54,396 nucleotides of DNA from Nostoc sp. FACHB-110 (GCF_014697425.1 NZ_JACJRU010000050.1:1-54396); one strand, 5' to 3'. Counted from the first letter of the stretch, positions 17,655 through 26,092 are shown. Notes: generated by a model not told the origin, from the letters alone. Numbers and translations: made by a program.

Positions 17655-19532
17655 ATGTTTTATCAAGTCGTTCATAGCACCCAGGGGCGTTGCCGTATTC
17701 GTGTGCCCAGACTGGCAGATGACTTAGAGTTTGCTGAAAACCTCAATCGCTTGGTTGAGTCGTGGCAGTTTGTAACTAAGGTTCGCATCAATCCCGCAGC
17801 TAGCTCGCTGATTGTTGAGTACAAAGTAAGTAGAGTTAATTTTGAAGATGCCCAAAAATATCTGTCAACCTGTATTGAAAAGGCAAGTTGTTTTCAACAA
17901 ACAAGTTTGATTGAAACTTCTAATGAAGAAACTATAGAAGAATCTGACCTGATTCCCGAAGTTAATCAATGGAGAGATTTAAGTCTACCTCTTTTGAGTC
18001 TGAGTTTGGCGATATTTGCCGCTCCGTTGGAGTTACCACCTCTATTGATTATAATAGCGATCGCTGGTGCGGCGATGCCTTGGTTCAATCGAGCGGCTGA
18101 TAGCATTGTGAATCAACGTCATCCGAATATTGATCTTTTAGACTCGGCGTGGATGACTCTACAAACCGTCCAAGGTCAATATATTGCTCCAGCTTTGAAA
18201 ACCACTTTAGTAGAAATCCGCAGAAGCTTGCGCGGTACAGTTGAAGAAGCCAGAGAACAACAAGCTCGAGATTTTTTAAATTATTTACATCAAGATATTT
18301 GGGTAGAGCGTGATCAATTACAGCCAGCAGTCAGAGCAATAGAGTTGCAAGTAGGCGATCGCATCACGATTCATGCTGGTGAAATAATTCCTGTAGATGG
18401 TAGGATTATCTCTGGTAGTGGTTTGGTGGATTGCTCCTACCTCACAAGTATAGATACACCTATTCATTATTCTTTAGGGCAAGAAATCTACGCTTCTTCT
18501 CGCTTGTTGGAAGGAGAGTTGTCTATCTTAGTAGAGCGGACAGGTGAAAATACTCGCTTGGGATTGATTGCTCATCTGATGCAGACTACTCCGGTGCATG
18601 ATACGCACATTGGCGCACAACAAGCAGAATTTGTGAAAAATGCCATCGTGCCAACCTTAGTTTTAGGCGGCACTATTTTTGCGGTAACAGGTAATTTAGG
18701 AGCTGCTATTTCTCCTTTTCAGTTTGACTTTGGTAGTGGTATTCCTATTTCTATCTCCACAACCATCCTTTCTGCCTTAACTTACGCTGTCCAAAATGGC
18801 ATTTATATCCGTAGTGGTCGCGTTGTGGAGTTGTTAGCTCAGTTAAATACCCTTGTCATCCATGACTCTGCACTATTGTATCTCAATACAACTACATCAG
18901 ACTGCATTCAGGCGATCGCTACCCTGCAAGAACAAGGCATTACTGTTTATCTCGTCAGTGAAGATAGTTTAGCCAAGACTAGCATACTGGCAAATAAATT
19001 TGGCATTCATACTCACCATATTCTTGCAGAATCTGATCCTCAACAACAAGCAAACTTAGTTGATGGACTCCGCAGTCAAGGAGGGTGCGTAGCAGTTCTG
19101 GGAATAAATGGTGATTGTCAAGCAGACATTTCTGTCTCACTGGCCTTTGGGGGGAATATTTCTCAAGAAGCAGATGTGGTACTGCTTGATCAGCAATTGC
19201 CAGGATTGATTTATGCTATTGCGATCGCTCAACGAGCAATGGAGGTAGTTTACCAAAATACGGCAACTATTGTTATTCCCAACCTGATGATGCAAATTGG
19301 TGGTGGTATGTTCTTGGGAGTCAATCCAATTTGGAATGTCATTGTGAATAATAGTTCCGCATTTATCGCTGAATTCTTAAATGGTTCGCGCCCCATTTTT
19401 GATGCGATTGTGCCATCACAACAGAAAAATAATCACAAAACAAATATTATGGCGATTCCTGCAACTTCTACCGAGTTACCTTTACCTATTTTGAACAGTA
19501 AAAACTTGAATCAACAACCTTTAACTCAGTGA
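17655..19532 (+). CDS. Degenerate CoBaHMA P1B-like ATPase (pseudo-enzyme)
   Basis: 625 aa, clearly a paralogue of the ATPases at 33986 and 39209. It has the N-terminal HMA-like domain (RCRIRVPRLADDLEF, residues about 12-26; KVRINPAASSLIVEY), the membrane segments and SGRVVELLAQ before the P domain. But DKTGTLT is replaced (VIHDSALLYL around His403-Asp404), the actuator TGES reads TSID (264-267), the hinge GDGIND reads GINGDCQ, and the nucleotide-binding domain of about 130 residues is missing. The frame is intact, so the loss looks maintained. It cannot form a phosphoenzyme in the usual way. A regulator, scaffold or channel-like role is inferred. Confidence 0.85.
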   Translation: MFYQVVHSTQGRCRIRVPRLADDLEFAENLNRLVESWQFVTKVRINPAASSLIVEYKVSRVNFEDAQKYLSTCIEKASCFQQTSLIETSNEETIEESDLIPEVNQWRDLSLPLLSLSLAIFAAPLELPPLLIIIAIAGAAMPWFNRAADSIVNQRHPNIDLLDSAWMTLQTVQGQYIAPALKTTLVEIRRSLRGTVEEAREQQARDFLNYLHQDIWVERDQLQPAVRAIELQVGDRITIHAGEIIPVDGRIISGSGLVDCSYLTSIDTPIHYSLGQEIYASSRLLEGELSILVERTGENTRLGLIAHLMQTTPVHDTHIGAQQAEFVKNAIVPTLVLGGTIFAVTGNLGAAISPFQFDFGSGIPISISTTILSALTYAVQNGIYIRSGRVVELLAQLNTLVIHDSALLYLNTTTSDCIQAIATLQEQGITVYLVSEDSLAKTSILANKFGIHTHHILAESDPQQQANLVDGLRSQGGCVAVLGINGDCQADISVSLAFGGNISQEADVVLLDQQLPGLIYAIAIAQRAMEVVYQNTATIVIPNLMMQIGGGMFLGVNPIWNVIVNNSSAFIAEFLNGSRPIFDAIVPSQQKNNHKTNIMAIPATSTELPLPILNSKNLNQQPLTQ

Positions 19533-19579
19533 TAGAACCAAGGTAAATTGACTTCTAAAAAATTTACAATAAAAGCAAA

Positions 19580-19711
19580 TTAATGCTGACGTAATTTTCG
19601 ATATTGTCTAGAAATTTGTCTACTTTCCTCCAAATAGACTTGCACTACACAAAAGGCCATACAAAATAAAACAACATAAGCAACCAAAGCAACTACAACT
19701 ATGCTATCCAT
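19580..19711 (-). CDS. Small membrane protein (43 aa), paralogue of the next
   Basis: 43 aa, starting MDSIVVVALVAYVVLF. One membrane helix (about residues 3-25) is followed by a charged tail with ESRQISRQYRK. A strong Shine-Dalgarno site (GGGAGGA) lies 6 nt before the chosen ATG, which is why I prefer this start over an upstream in-frame one. It resembles the product of 19856-19999 in both helix and tail. No family recognised. The gene points towards the 3' end of the pseudo-ATPase gene. Confidence 0.6.
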   Translation of the reverse strand: MDSIVVVALVAYVVLFCMAFCVVQVYLEESRQISRQYRKLRQH

Positions 19712-19855
19712 TTTTATCCTCCCTAGCTTGGCTCTTTTTGAATAAATTTTTTCTTTTTTTGAGCTATAGACCATTTTAATGTTAATCAGGTCTAATGTCA
19801 CATAATGAACGCAAATCTCTATTTTTGTTGAGGTTCAAAAATAGCTTACGCAATA

Positions 19856-19999
19856 TTACTGAAGAACAGAGTATTTCTCCCTAAATCTATATCGTTGGGA
19901 AATTTCTTGAGTTTCATGCTTACAGGCTTCGATTAGCTGAAAAGCCATAAGCGACATAACTAAATAAGCAGCAACAGAAACTATAACAATGTAACTCAT
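19856..19999 (-). CDS. Small membrane protein (47 aa), paralogue of the previous
   Basis: 47 aa, starting MSYIVIVSVAAYLVMSLMAF, with tail QEISQRYRFREK. The pattern of an IVxV start, AYxV, MAF, then E and IS-x-x-YR is shared with the 43-aa product at 19580-19711, so the two are tandem duplicates. One membrane helix is expected. No clear Shine-Dalgarno site. Role unknown; the context is cation transporters, and single-helix subunits that modulate P-type pumps exist in other systems, but that link is only a suggestion. Confidence 0.55.
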   Translation of the reverse strand: MSYIVIVSVAAYLVMSLMAFQLIEACKHETQEISQRYRFREKYSVLQ

Positions 20000-20399
20000 T
20001 TTTTCAGGAAATATTGCTTACTGATTACATTTAAATATTAAAAAATTAAACTTTGATTGCCTTCTACTAAAATATGTAAATAATTTCCCCCCAAAGTAAG
20101 AGAATAAGCAATTATACAAATACTTCTTAATCTAAGCAGATCAACATCATTAAATATCAAATAATCACCAGACTAACCCACTCCTGTTAAGGCTTTTTCC
20201 TTCTTTTTCCTGGCTTCTTCTCATACAGCATTTTTGATATGGATTAGGTAAATTTTCTAGTCTCTCTCTCACAAGTGTAGGTTTTTAACCCAGTGATGAG
20301 TAGAGACTCTAAAAATCACGATTTAATCAAAGTTCTATCCCCCTCACACCCCTACACCCTAAATCAAGTTTTTTGAGGCAGAAGGTAAAAAACCTACAG
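20000..20399. other. Intergenic region with a dispersed repeat
   Basis: No gene seen. Positions 20271-20375 are an inverted copy of 45446-45556 (see repeat entry), containing GTGTAGGTTTTTAACCCAGT and a C-rich CCCCTCACACCCCTACACCC stretch. The copy runs to within about 25 bp of the exchanger start codon. Confidence 0.6.
20271..20375 (+). repeat. Dispersed repeat, copy 1 (inverse of 45446-45556)
   Basis: About 105 bp with roughly 85% identity to the reverse complement of 45446-45556. Shared blocks are GTAGGTTTTTAACCCAGTGA, ATTTAATC and the C-rich CCCCTACACCCTAAATCAAG. It sits right before a CaCA exchanger gene, the second copy right after another. Confidence 0.85.
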
Positions 20400-21596
20400 A
20401 TGTCAGAGTCTCTCTCCCCCTGGAAAGGTTTACTGCACCAAACTGAAAAACGCTGTAACTTGGGTTTGATAAAAATTATTGATAGTTTTTCTAAAGGACT
20501 AAGCCAAATGACAACAAAAGATAAAATTCTGCTTTATATGTTAGTGTTTGTGCCCATTTCCTTTATAACGGAATGGCTGCATTTACATCCTGTGATTGTT
20601 TTCGTTATTTCTGGTTTAGCAATTATTCCCTTAGCAGCGTGGATTGCTAATTCTACGGAAGAAATTGCTACTGTTGTCGGGCCGTCTCTCGGTGGGTTGC
20701 TCAATGCTACTTTTGGCAACGCAACTGAGATGATTATCTCTATTGTTGCCCTTCATGCGGGTTTGGTGGAGGTAGTCAAAGCCAGTATTACAGGTACTAT
20801 CGTTGCTAACCTACTTCTGGCTTTAGGAGCAGCAATTTTTTTGGGAGGGTTACGTTTTAAAGAGCAAAGTTTTCAGCCTAAAGTAGCCCGAATTAATGCT
20901 TCTTCACTAAATCTGGCTTTGGTAGTGCTACTTACGCCTACTGCTATCGACTTCACATCTAAAGGAATACAGCCTACAACTATCAATAATTTTTCTGCGG
21001 TTGCTGCAATCTTGTTGTTAGTGTTCTACCTGTTGATGCTGCTGTTTTCTATGAAAACTCACAAGGATATGTATGAACTCAGAGCTACTGAGCTTGATGA
21101 GTCAGACCAGTTAGAAACTAAGTCTCATCAACATGAAACATCTTTGTGGAAGAATATTGCTATCTTGTTAATTTGTACTATTGCGTTGGTATTTGTTTCT
21201 GATGTCTTAGTTGCTAGTCTAGAAAAAGCAATTACGACTTTAGGCTTTACTAGCTTATTCACAGGGGTAATTCTGATTCCCCTTTTTGGAGGTGCTGTAG
21301 AGTATATTACTGCTGCTACCTTTGCCATGAAAAATAAAATGGATTTATCAGTAGCAGTGGCAATGGGTTCTAGTCTGCAAATTGCTATGTTTGTTGCGCC
21401 AATTTTGGTGTTAGTGGGTCAATTGATGGGACAACCGATGAATCTAGATTTTAACCCATTTGAAGTATTGGCAGTAGCGATCGCTGTTTTAATTACCAAC
21501 TCCATCAGCACAGATGGAAACTCTAACTGGCTAGAAGGAACCTTACTGCTGATTACCTACGCAGTTTTAGGAGCAGCATTCTATTTTCATCCATAA
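20400..21596 (+). CDS. CaCA-type Ca2+/H+ antiporter (1 of 3)
   Basis: 398 aa with about 11 membrane segments. The first alpha repeat reads GGLLNATFGNATEMI, the second GGAVEYI...MGSSLQIAMF, both with the essential Glu. This matches the CAX/ChaA-type calcium/proton exchangers that export Ca2+ (or other cations) using the proton gradient. An acidic/histidine-rich cytoplasmic loop (about residues 225-255: ELDESDQLETKSHQH) separates the halves. I use the ATG at 20400; an in-frame TTG lies 27 bp upstream. Its nearest paralogue is at 42935. It converges with the ArsA-like gene across a hairpin. Confidence 0.92.
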   Translation: MSESLSPWKGLLHQTEKRCNLGLIKIIDSFSKGLSQMTTKDKILLYMLVFVPISFITEWLHLHPVIVFVISGLAIIPLAAWIANSTEEIATVVGPSLGGLLNATFGNATEMIISIVALHAGLVEVVKASITGTIVANLLLALGAAIFLGGLRFKEQSFQPKVARINASSLNLALVVLLTPTAIDFTSKGIQPTTINNFSAVAAILLLVFYLLMLLFSMKTHKDMYELRATELDESDQLETKSHQHETSLWKNIAILLICTIALVFVSDVLVASLEKAITTLGFTSLFTGVILIPLFGGAVEYITAATFAMKNKMDLSVAVAMGSSLQIAMFVAPILVLVGQLMGQPMNLDFNPFEVLAVAIAVLITNSISTDGNSNWLEGTLLLITYAVLGAAFYFHP

Positions 21597-21601
21597 ACCA
21601 A

Positions 21602-21628
21602 TAGAGACGTTGCAATGCAACGTCTCTA
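21602..21628. terminator. Bidirectional hairpin between convergent genes
   Basis: TAGAGACGTTGCA and TGCAACGTCTCTA form a near-loopless 13-bp stem between the exchanger (plus) and the ArsA-like gene (minus). This palindrome is a common cyanobacterial dispersed element, and its position suggests a terminator for both. Confidence 0.6.
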
Positions 21629-21649
21629 CTACAAATACCGGATCACAAC

Positions 21650-22753
21650 CTAAAATGAAATCACCAAATAAGGTTCTTCAAATTTGCCTCCGGTAACTGG
21701 CTGATTTCGTAGTTCGTCTGGTAAAACAATATTTCGCCGTTGATCACCTGCTTCAACCGTGAGTTCTGTACCTAACTGGGTAAGCTTGACTTGCGATTTA
21801 CTGAATCCTGGCAAGAATACTTGTACCTGACGTTGTGCCAAATCAACTGTTAAAGGTTCGGGGACATGAGGAATAGTTTTAAAATCTGGTAGCGCATCTA
21901 GTAGAGCTTGCCAATTGTAATTTTGCAACGCTGGAATTATGTTGACTTCCAATGGAGCAAAAGCTTGCTCTAGTTGGGTTTTGTTAGCTGCTTCATAACC
22001 TTGATAAGCTAGAACCCCACTTACTCGCAAATCAACTTGCTGTGCGCTACCCCAAAGCCAACGAGCCTCAGCGATGGCTGCTGGTTCATCTGTAGTTACT
22101 AAATAAGCACTTAACCTTTTGGCATCTCCGACAACTGCAACGCTTTTAGCAATCCAATCTTGAATTTGCACAATAGCATCTTGCACTTTTCGAGTGTCCA
22201 TATTTGCACTCAACAAAGCACTGGCGAGAGGCCCCCCAATCGAGTCGGCGATTTTACTCAAGTCTAGAGATTCTAGCACTTCACGAAATCGACGAAAATA
22301 CCAATCTGCAATGTTGGGAATTCCCAGCATTCTCAATGATTCTAAATCTCCCCGCCCATCATAAATGATCACATCATAGTCTTCACTTTGATAGTACTTT
22401 CGCAGAGCGTTGAACGATAGAAGGCTATCAAAACCCGGTAGGATAATTACCTCTCCCGAATATATCTCCATTTGTACAGAGGACGGCAGGTAAAGAGCCA
22501 ACCACTTTTTGACTTCTTCCCAAACTTGTTCTAATAGTACAGTTGCAAGCAACTGTACCACACTTAGATTAGGTGCTATCTCTTGGGGAGTTGCTGAAAG
22601 AGAAGTTTCTAACAGCAGTTCTGCACTGGGATTGGGATTGTGGGTTACTAGTAGCACCCGTTGAGAATACTGAGCAAACCATTTAGCAGTGGCGATCGCC
22701 ACTGTAGTGTGTCTCGTATCTGCCTTGCCTAAAAATGTAATAATTCTGCTCAT
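21650..22753 (-). CDS. ArsA-like protein with degenerate P-loop and HSP20-like end
   Basis: 367 aa with the fold signs of ArsA/Get3 anion-transporting ATPases: a deviant P-loop at the N-terminus, YDVIIYDGRGD (switch-I-like) near residues 127-137, and a C-terminal segment (about 305-367) resembling the ArsA HSP20-like domain (RQVQVFLPGFSKSQVKL). The P-loop reads GKADTRHTT (residues 9-17): the signature Lys10 is kept but the catalytic Lys is His15 and the glycines are lost. ATP hydrolysis is doubtful. I chose ATG at 22753; a TTG lies before it. It may act as a cytosolic chaperone or regulator for membrane proteins nearby. Confidence 0.8.
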   Translation of the reverse strand: MSRIITFLGKADTRHTTVAIATAKWFAQYSQRVLLVTHNPNPSAELLLETSLSATPQEIAPNLSVVQLLATVLLEQVWEEVKKWLALYLPSSVQMEIYSGEVIILPGFDSLLSFNALRKYYQSEDYDVIIYDGRGDLESLRMLGIPNIADWYFRRFREVLESLDLSKIADSIGGPLASALLSANMDTRKVQDAIVQIQDWIAKSVAVVGDAKRLSAYLVTTDEPAAIAEARWLWGSAQQVDLRVSGVLAYQGYEAANKTQLEQAFAPLEVNIIPALQNYNWQALLDALPDFKTIPHVPEPLTVDLAQRQVQVFLPGFSKSQVKLTQLGTELTVEAGDQRRNIVLPDELRNQPVTGGKFEEPYLVISF

Positions 22754-22837
22754 CAAGGCCTAGCCCTTATGTCTTTTTCAAGGACTGAAGTTTACTCTTT
22801 AGCGAGAAGAGTGCGGTAGTTATCAGTTAACTGATTT

Positions 22838-22984
22838 TTATGATTCCAAAGTACTGAAACAGAAAGCAGCAACAAGAAGAAAAGGAGTTCCAGGAACTAA
22901 GGGGAGAAGTATCCCAATTATACCCAAAACAATGCAAATGGAACCGATAAAAATTCTCCCGGCATTTCTGATTTGCTTGAGCAT
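22838..22984 (-). CDS. Small membrane protein, DUF454/PGPGW-like (48 aa)
   Basis: 48 aa: MLKQIRNAGRIF, then two short hydrophobic stretches around LGIIGILLPLVPGTPFLL and VAAFCF. The motif LGIIG...LP-x-x-PGTPFLL...AFCF is that of DUF454 (YbaN-like) or PGPGW membrane proteins, which are usually longer. This one stops right after the second helix (STLES). It lies 84 bp upstream of the ArsA-like gene, same strand, so the two may be one transcript. Function unknown. Confidence 0.55.
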   Translation of the reverse strand: MLKQIRNAGRIFIGSICIVLGIIGILLPLVPGTPFLLVAAFCFSTLES

Positions 22985-23109
22985 AGGATTTATCCTACAA
23001 GTTGTTAAAATTGCTTGTTTAATTTAGCGTATCAGGTAATCATGCAATTATGAGCAGTATATAAAACATACTGCATAAATTTCCATTTACTATCTCATTT
23101 GAGGCACTT

Positions 23110-23307
23110 ATGTCTTATTCTACAAGCTATGCTCCACAGTCTTCCTTTGTGTCTGGGGCATTGGATAACCTGAGGTTTTTCTTACCCAATTTAGTTTTAT
23201 CTTTGGGTATCTCTATTGTCGGTTCGATTGTGCTGACTGGATTAACATATTGGCTCAATGCGGCGATCGGCCTTCCAGTAATTCCATTTTTGTTTATTAT
23301 GATCTAG
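23110..23307 (+). CDS. Small membrane protein (65 aa), unknown
   Basis: 65 aa with a serine/tyrosine-rich start (MSYSTSYAPQSSF) and two hydrophobic segments (about residues 24-44 and 46-65). It ends FLFIMI. A GAGG site lies 7 nt before the ATG. It is divergent from the 22838 microprotein and precedes the CoBaHMA/glycine-zipper gene by 150 bp. No family recognised. Confidence 0.6.
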   Translation: MSYSTSYAPQSSFVSGALDNLRFFLPNLVLSLGISIVGSIVLTGLTYWLNAAIGLPVIPFLFIMI

Positions 23308-23461
23308 AGTAAGTTTAATGAATTAGAGATAAGTAGGGGCGTAAAGTATTGCGTCCCTACTTTCAATCAGTCCTCAGAAAGGATATGTACGGTCTGCGTT
23401 CCATTCTTGGAACACAACTTTTCACCACAGCTTAAAATTGTTGATATTAGACAAATCCGCT

Positions 23462-24457
23462 ATGGATTATCAAATTGTTCATGCTGTTGAAGGACGGATT
23501 CGCATCCGGATTCCCTTATTAGCTGAGGAAACAGAGTATGTTAGTAAATTACAAAAGCGGGTTGAGTCCTTGAACTATGTTACCAATGTTCGGATTAACC
23601 CTCTAGCTGAATCAATGATTGTCACTTATAAATATAAGTTTGTTTCATGTAATATGATGCAGACTCATCTTCAAGAAGCGATCGCCCAAGTAGCTTCTCC
23701 CCAGTCTCCGTCTACATCTAGTGCATCACCAGAACCAAAAATTGCCCAAGTAGCTTCTCCCCAGTTTCCATCTCCGCCTCCTATACCAGAACTAACAGTA
23801 GAAGAAAAATCCCCTGAGATTTCAACAGAAGTTGCGCAAGAGTCATTTGCTTATAGCGGAGAACAAGTTAACCTAGATCAAGACCCTTGGGAAGAGGAAA
23901 CAACTCCAGCAATTGAACCACCCAATGATGAAGTCCCAGCAGATTTAATGACGTCGGGGGTATCGACGATTGCAGAGGACAAAAGCAAAGATGAGTTAGT
24001 AGACGCTGTTACACAACAGGTGAATTTTGATGTAACACCGTTGCAAACATCCGCCTTAGCAAGACGTTTAGAGGTACATCCTAAAGCTTTAAGCCGATAT
24101 AAGTCAAAACCTGACTTTAGCCTGTGGAGCCAAAAAAAAGACCCAAACAACATTGCTTGGACTTATGATAGTGTCTCAAAAATCTTTTGCCCAACAGAGC
24201 TAACGGTAAGTACTAATCTATCTAATCCTCAAGAGCAGAGAATACAGACGGAAGCAGAAATTGAAAGTGAAGCTCCAAAAAGTGAAGCTCCAAGTGGAAT
24301 AGTAGGAGGAATCGTCGGCGAAGTTCTGTTGCCAGAAGAGGGTGGAGTAATTGGTAAAGATATGGGCGAAAAAATTAGCTCGGCTGTTACAGAAAAACTT
24401 GAGGAAGAAGTAGAAGTAAACAGCGAGCATAGTGAACAAGAATCTGCTCAAAATTAG
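23462..24457 (+). CDS. CoBaHMA protein with winged-helix-like region and C-terminal glycine zipper
   Basis: 331 aa from the ATG at 23462 (a TTG lies 24 bp upstream). Residues 1-70 form an HMA-like domain without the CxxC metal site but with the basic strand GRIRIRIPLLAEE and VRINPLAESMIV; this is the CoBaHMA type. A proline/acidic linker with a repeated IAQVASPQ follows. Residues about 193-240 (LQTSALARRLEVHPKALSRY, then ending IAWTY) resemble a small helix-turn-helix-like module seen in other cyanobacterial proteins. At about 278-307 comes a glycine zipper (SGIVGGIVGEVL, then GGVIGKDMGEKIS), then an acidic tail. The CoBaHMA plus glycine-zipper design recalls calcyanin, though it is not calcyanin: only one zipper is present. 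Confidence 0.75.
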   Translation: MDYQIVHAVEGRIRIRIPLLAEETEYVSKLQKRVESLNYVTNVRINPLAESMIVTYKYKFVSCNMMQTHLQEAIAQVASPQSPSTSSASPEPKIAQVASPQFPSPPPIPELTVEEKSPEISTEVAQESFAYSGEQVNLDQDPWEEETTPAIEPPNDEVPADLMTSGVSTIAEDKSKDELVDAVTQQVNFDVTPLQTSALARRLEVHPKALSRYKSKPDFSLWSQKKDPNNIAWTYDSVSKIFCPTELTVSTNLSNPQEQRIQTEAEIESEAPKSEAPSGIVGGIVGEVLLPEEGGVIGKDMGEKISSAVTEKLEEEVEVNSEHSEQESAQN

Positions 24458-24459
24458 TT

Positions 24460-24543
24460 ATATCATGTCCGGCTAATCAGTTGTGATTCGACAAAACCCT
24501 CTCCCCTGCCCTCTAATGATCAGTCTTTAACAGGACATGATAT
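24460..24543. repeat. Inverted repeat between convergent genes
   Basis: ATATCATGTCC (24460-24470) is repeated inversely at 24533-24543, enclosing 62 bp with a C-rich stretch. It fills the gap between the CoBaHMA gene and the carbonic anhydrase gene and may be a small dispersed element or terminator. Confidence 0.5.
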
Positions 24544-24561
24544 TACATAAAGCGCATCAGC

Positions 24562-25221
24562 TTACCGTGCTTGTATCGTCTCTACTTCAAAATAGGGAAT
24601 CGTTTCATGCTCTGCCTGGATATTACAACGATCCATACTGTAGACAAAAACCCCTCCAGTTTCAATCTTATAAACCCAACCGTAGAGCTTGATTTCACCT
24701 TTATGAAGTTTAGAATGAATGATTGGATAAGTTCGCAAATTTTCTAATTGGGTCATTACATTCTCTTCAATTGTGGCATTCAACAAGTCCTCTCCTTCGT
24801 ACCCCTGATAGTTGTCTCGAATCAGCCGACGAGTTGCTTCTGCATGTTTTAACCAGTCATAAACTAATGGCATCTCATCAGCTAATTTCCCCAATTGCAA
24901 TAACCCCTTCATTGCTCCACAGTTAGAATGACCGCAGATTATTATCTGCTTAATGTCTAAAGCTTGAACTGCGTATTCAACTGCTGCGCCTTCACCGCCA
25001 TTAGTCGCACCATAAGGCGGAATGATATTACCCGCATTACGAATAATAAAGAGTTCGCCAGGTTCAGTTTGAGTTAGCAAATTTGGATCAATCCGCGAGT
25101 CAGAGCAGGTAATGAATAACGCTCTGGGGTGCTGTTCATGTCCAAGATGCTCAAACAAGTTTCGGTGTTCTTTGAAATAATTGGTTTGAAATTTATGCAA
25201 CCCAGCAATTAACTTTTTCAT
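24562..25221 (-). CDS. Beta-carbonic anhydrase
   Basis: 219 aa. The zinc ligands are Cys39, His98 and Cys101, in ITCSDSRIDP and ICGHSNCGAMKG, with the catalytic dyad Asp41-Arg43. It interconverts CO2 and bicarbonate. It lacks the C-terminal extension of carboxysomal CcaA, and I see no signal peptide, so it is likely cytosolic. I chose ATG at 25221, preceded by a GGAG-containing stretch; a TTG lies 9 bp upstream. Its place among Ca2+ transporters and CoBaHMA proteins is notable because bicarbonate and Ca2+ together govern carbonate precipitation. Confidence 0.95.
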   Translation of the reverse strand: MKKLIAGLHKFQTNYFKEHRNLFEHLGHEQHPRALFITCSDSRIDPNLLTQTEPGELFIIRNAGNIIPPYGATNGGEGAAVEYAVQALDIKQIIICGHSNCGAMKGLLQLGKLADEMPLVYDWLKHAEATRRLIRDNYQGYEGEDLLNATIEENVMTQLENLRTYPIIHSKLHKGEIKLYGWVYKIETGGVFVYSMDRCNIQAEHETIPYFEVETIQAR

Positions 25222-25287
25222 TATTTCCAAAGCTCCAATAATTGAGCCAAAAAATAAATTTTGCAGTACTTAGGATGAAAAAGCTGA

Positions 25288-25650
25288 CTAAGTAAACTTT
25301 ATACTAATTAGTTCTATGGCATCTTGGAGTTGTTCTTTGTGTTTCCAAACACAGCCGCCATAGATCATTTTTCCATCAGGATCAGCTAAAAATATACAAT
25401 CGTCTCTAAACAATGGGCTTTTCCAGGTTTTAACTACCGTTCCATCTCTGAGGATAAACTTAGACTGAGAATGTTTAATCAAGTTTGGACGGCAATATGC
25501 AATTCTAGGTACAGTTGCTAAAATCTGCATTACTGCTGCTGTTGTTGTGGCGATCGGTTGTGTAGATATCCACTTCTCGTCTTCTATCTGAGAACCCCAT
25601 TTACCAATCTTAAATTGTGAGAATGGAATTCGTGGAAATATATTTACCAT
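25288..25650 (-). CDS. Unknown protein (120 aa)
   Basis: A 120-aa product starting MVNIFPRIPFSQFKIGKWG; an upstream in-frame GTG at 25728 would add 26 residues. No family recognised. It has ILRDGTVVKTWKSPLFRDD and IFLADPDGKMIYGGCVWKH, suggesting a compact alpha/beta protein, with no membrane segment or signal peptide. It lies 66 bp upstream of the carbonic anhydrase gene on the same strand and may be co-transcribed with it. Confidence 0.6.
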   Translation of the reverse strand: MVNIFPRIPFSQFKIGKWGSQIEDEKWISTQPIATTTAAVMQILATVPRIAYCRPNLIKHSQSKFILRDGTVVKTWKSPLFRDDCIFLADPDGKMIYGGCVWKHKEQLQDAIELISIKFT

Positions 25651-26092
25651 AATTAGTGTTCCATCACTATATAGGCAGAAGAAAATTAAAAATTCTCTTT
25701 GTGTCCTATGTCCAAGAAATTCTCTCACCCCGGTTGTAGGTAGAGTAGCCGTGGTGATGGATAATTAGCTTGTGCATCAAATACTTGAGGTTTTGGAGGA
25801 AGCGAGGATACCCCAGATGGTGCAATCATCTTGACTCATACGGGGCTTGTAATAAAGGCGGTTGTTGGAGTTATCTTTTCCCCTACACCCCACACCCGAA
25901 TGCCACTAAGTTAAGCGGAAACCCTTGATATAGTAGGCTTGGAGGGTGTGGGAATTAAGAAGATGTGAACTCCCAAGCGCAATTAAAATTTAATTGTCTT
26001 CAACACTACACCCTACACCCTGCCAAGACTGGGTTTCACGCTTTCTTAGTGAGATTCCTCTATACCTCACACCCCACCCCAAAGGGGCTTGG
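25651..26092. other. Intergenic region with C-rich dispersed repeats
   Basis: No gene seen beyond a possible N-terminal extension of the preceding gene. C-rich stretches such as CCCCTACACCCCACACCC (25871-25888) and CACTACACCCTACACCCTGC (26005-26024), followed by GGGTTTCACGCTTTCTTAGT, belong to a repeat type that recurs at 45550-45620 and 36330-36400. Confidence 0.55.

Noticed and set aside
23462..24457. Calling this gene calcyanin (ccyA)
   Set aside because: Calcyanin has three long glycine-zipper repeats; only one short zipper is present and a different middle module separates it from the CoBaHMA domain.
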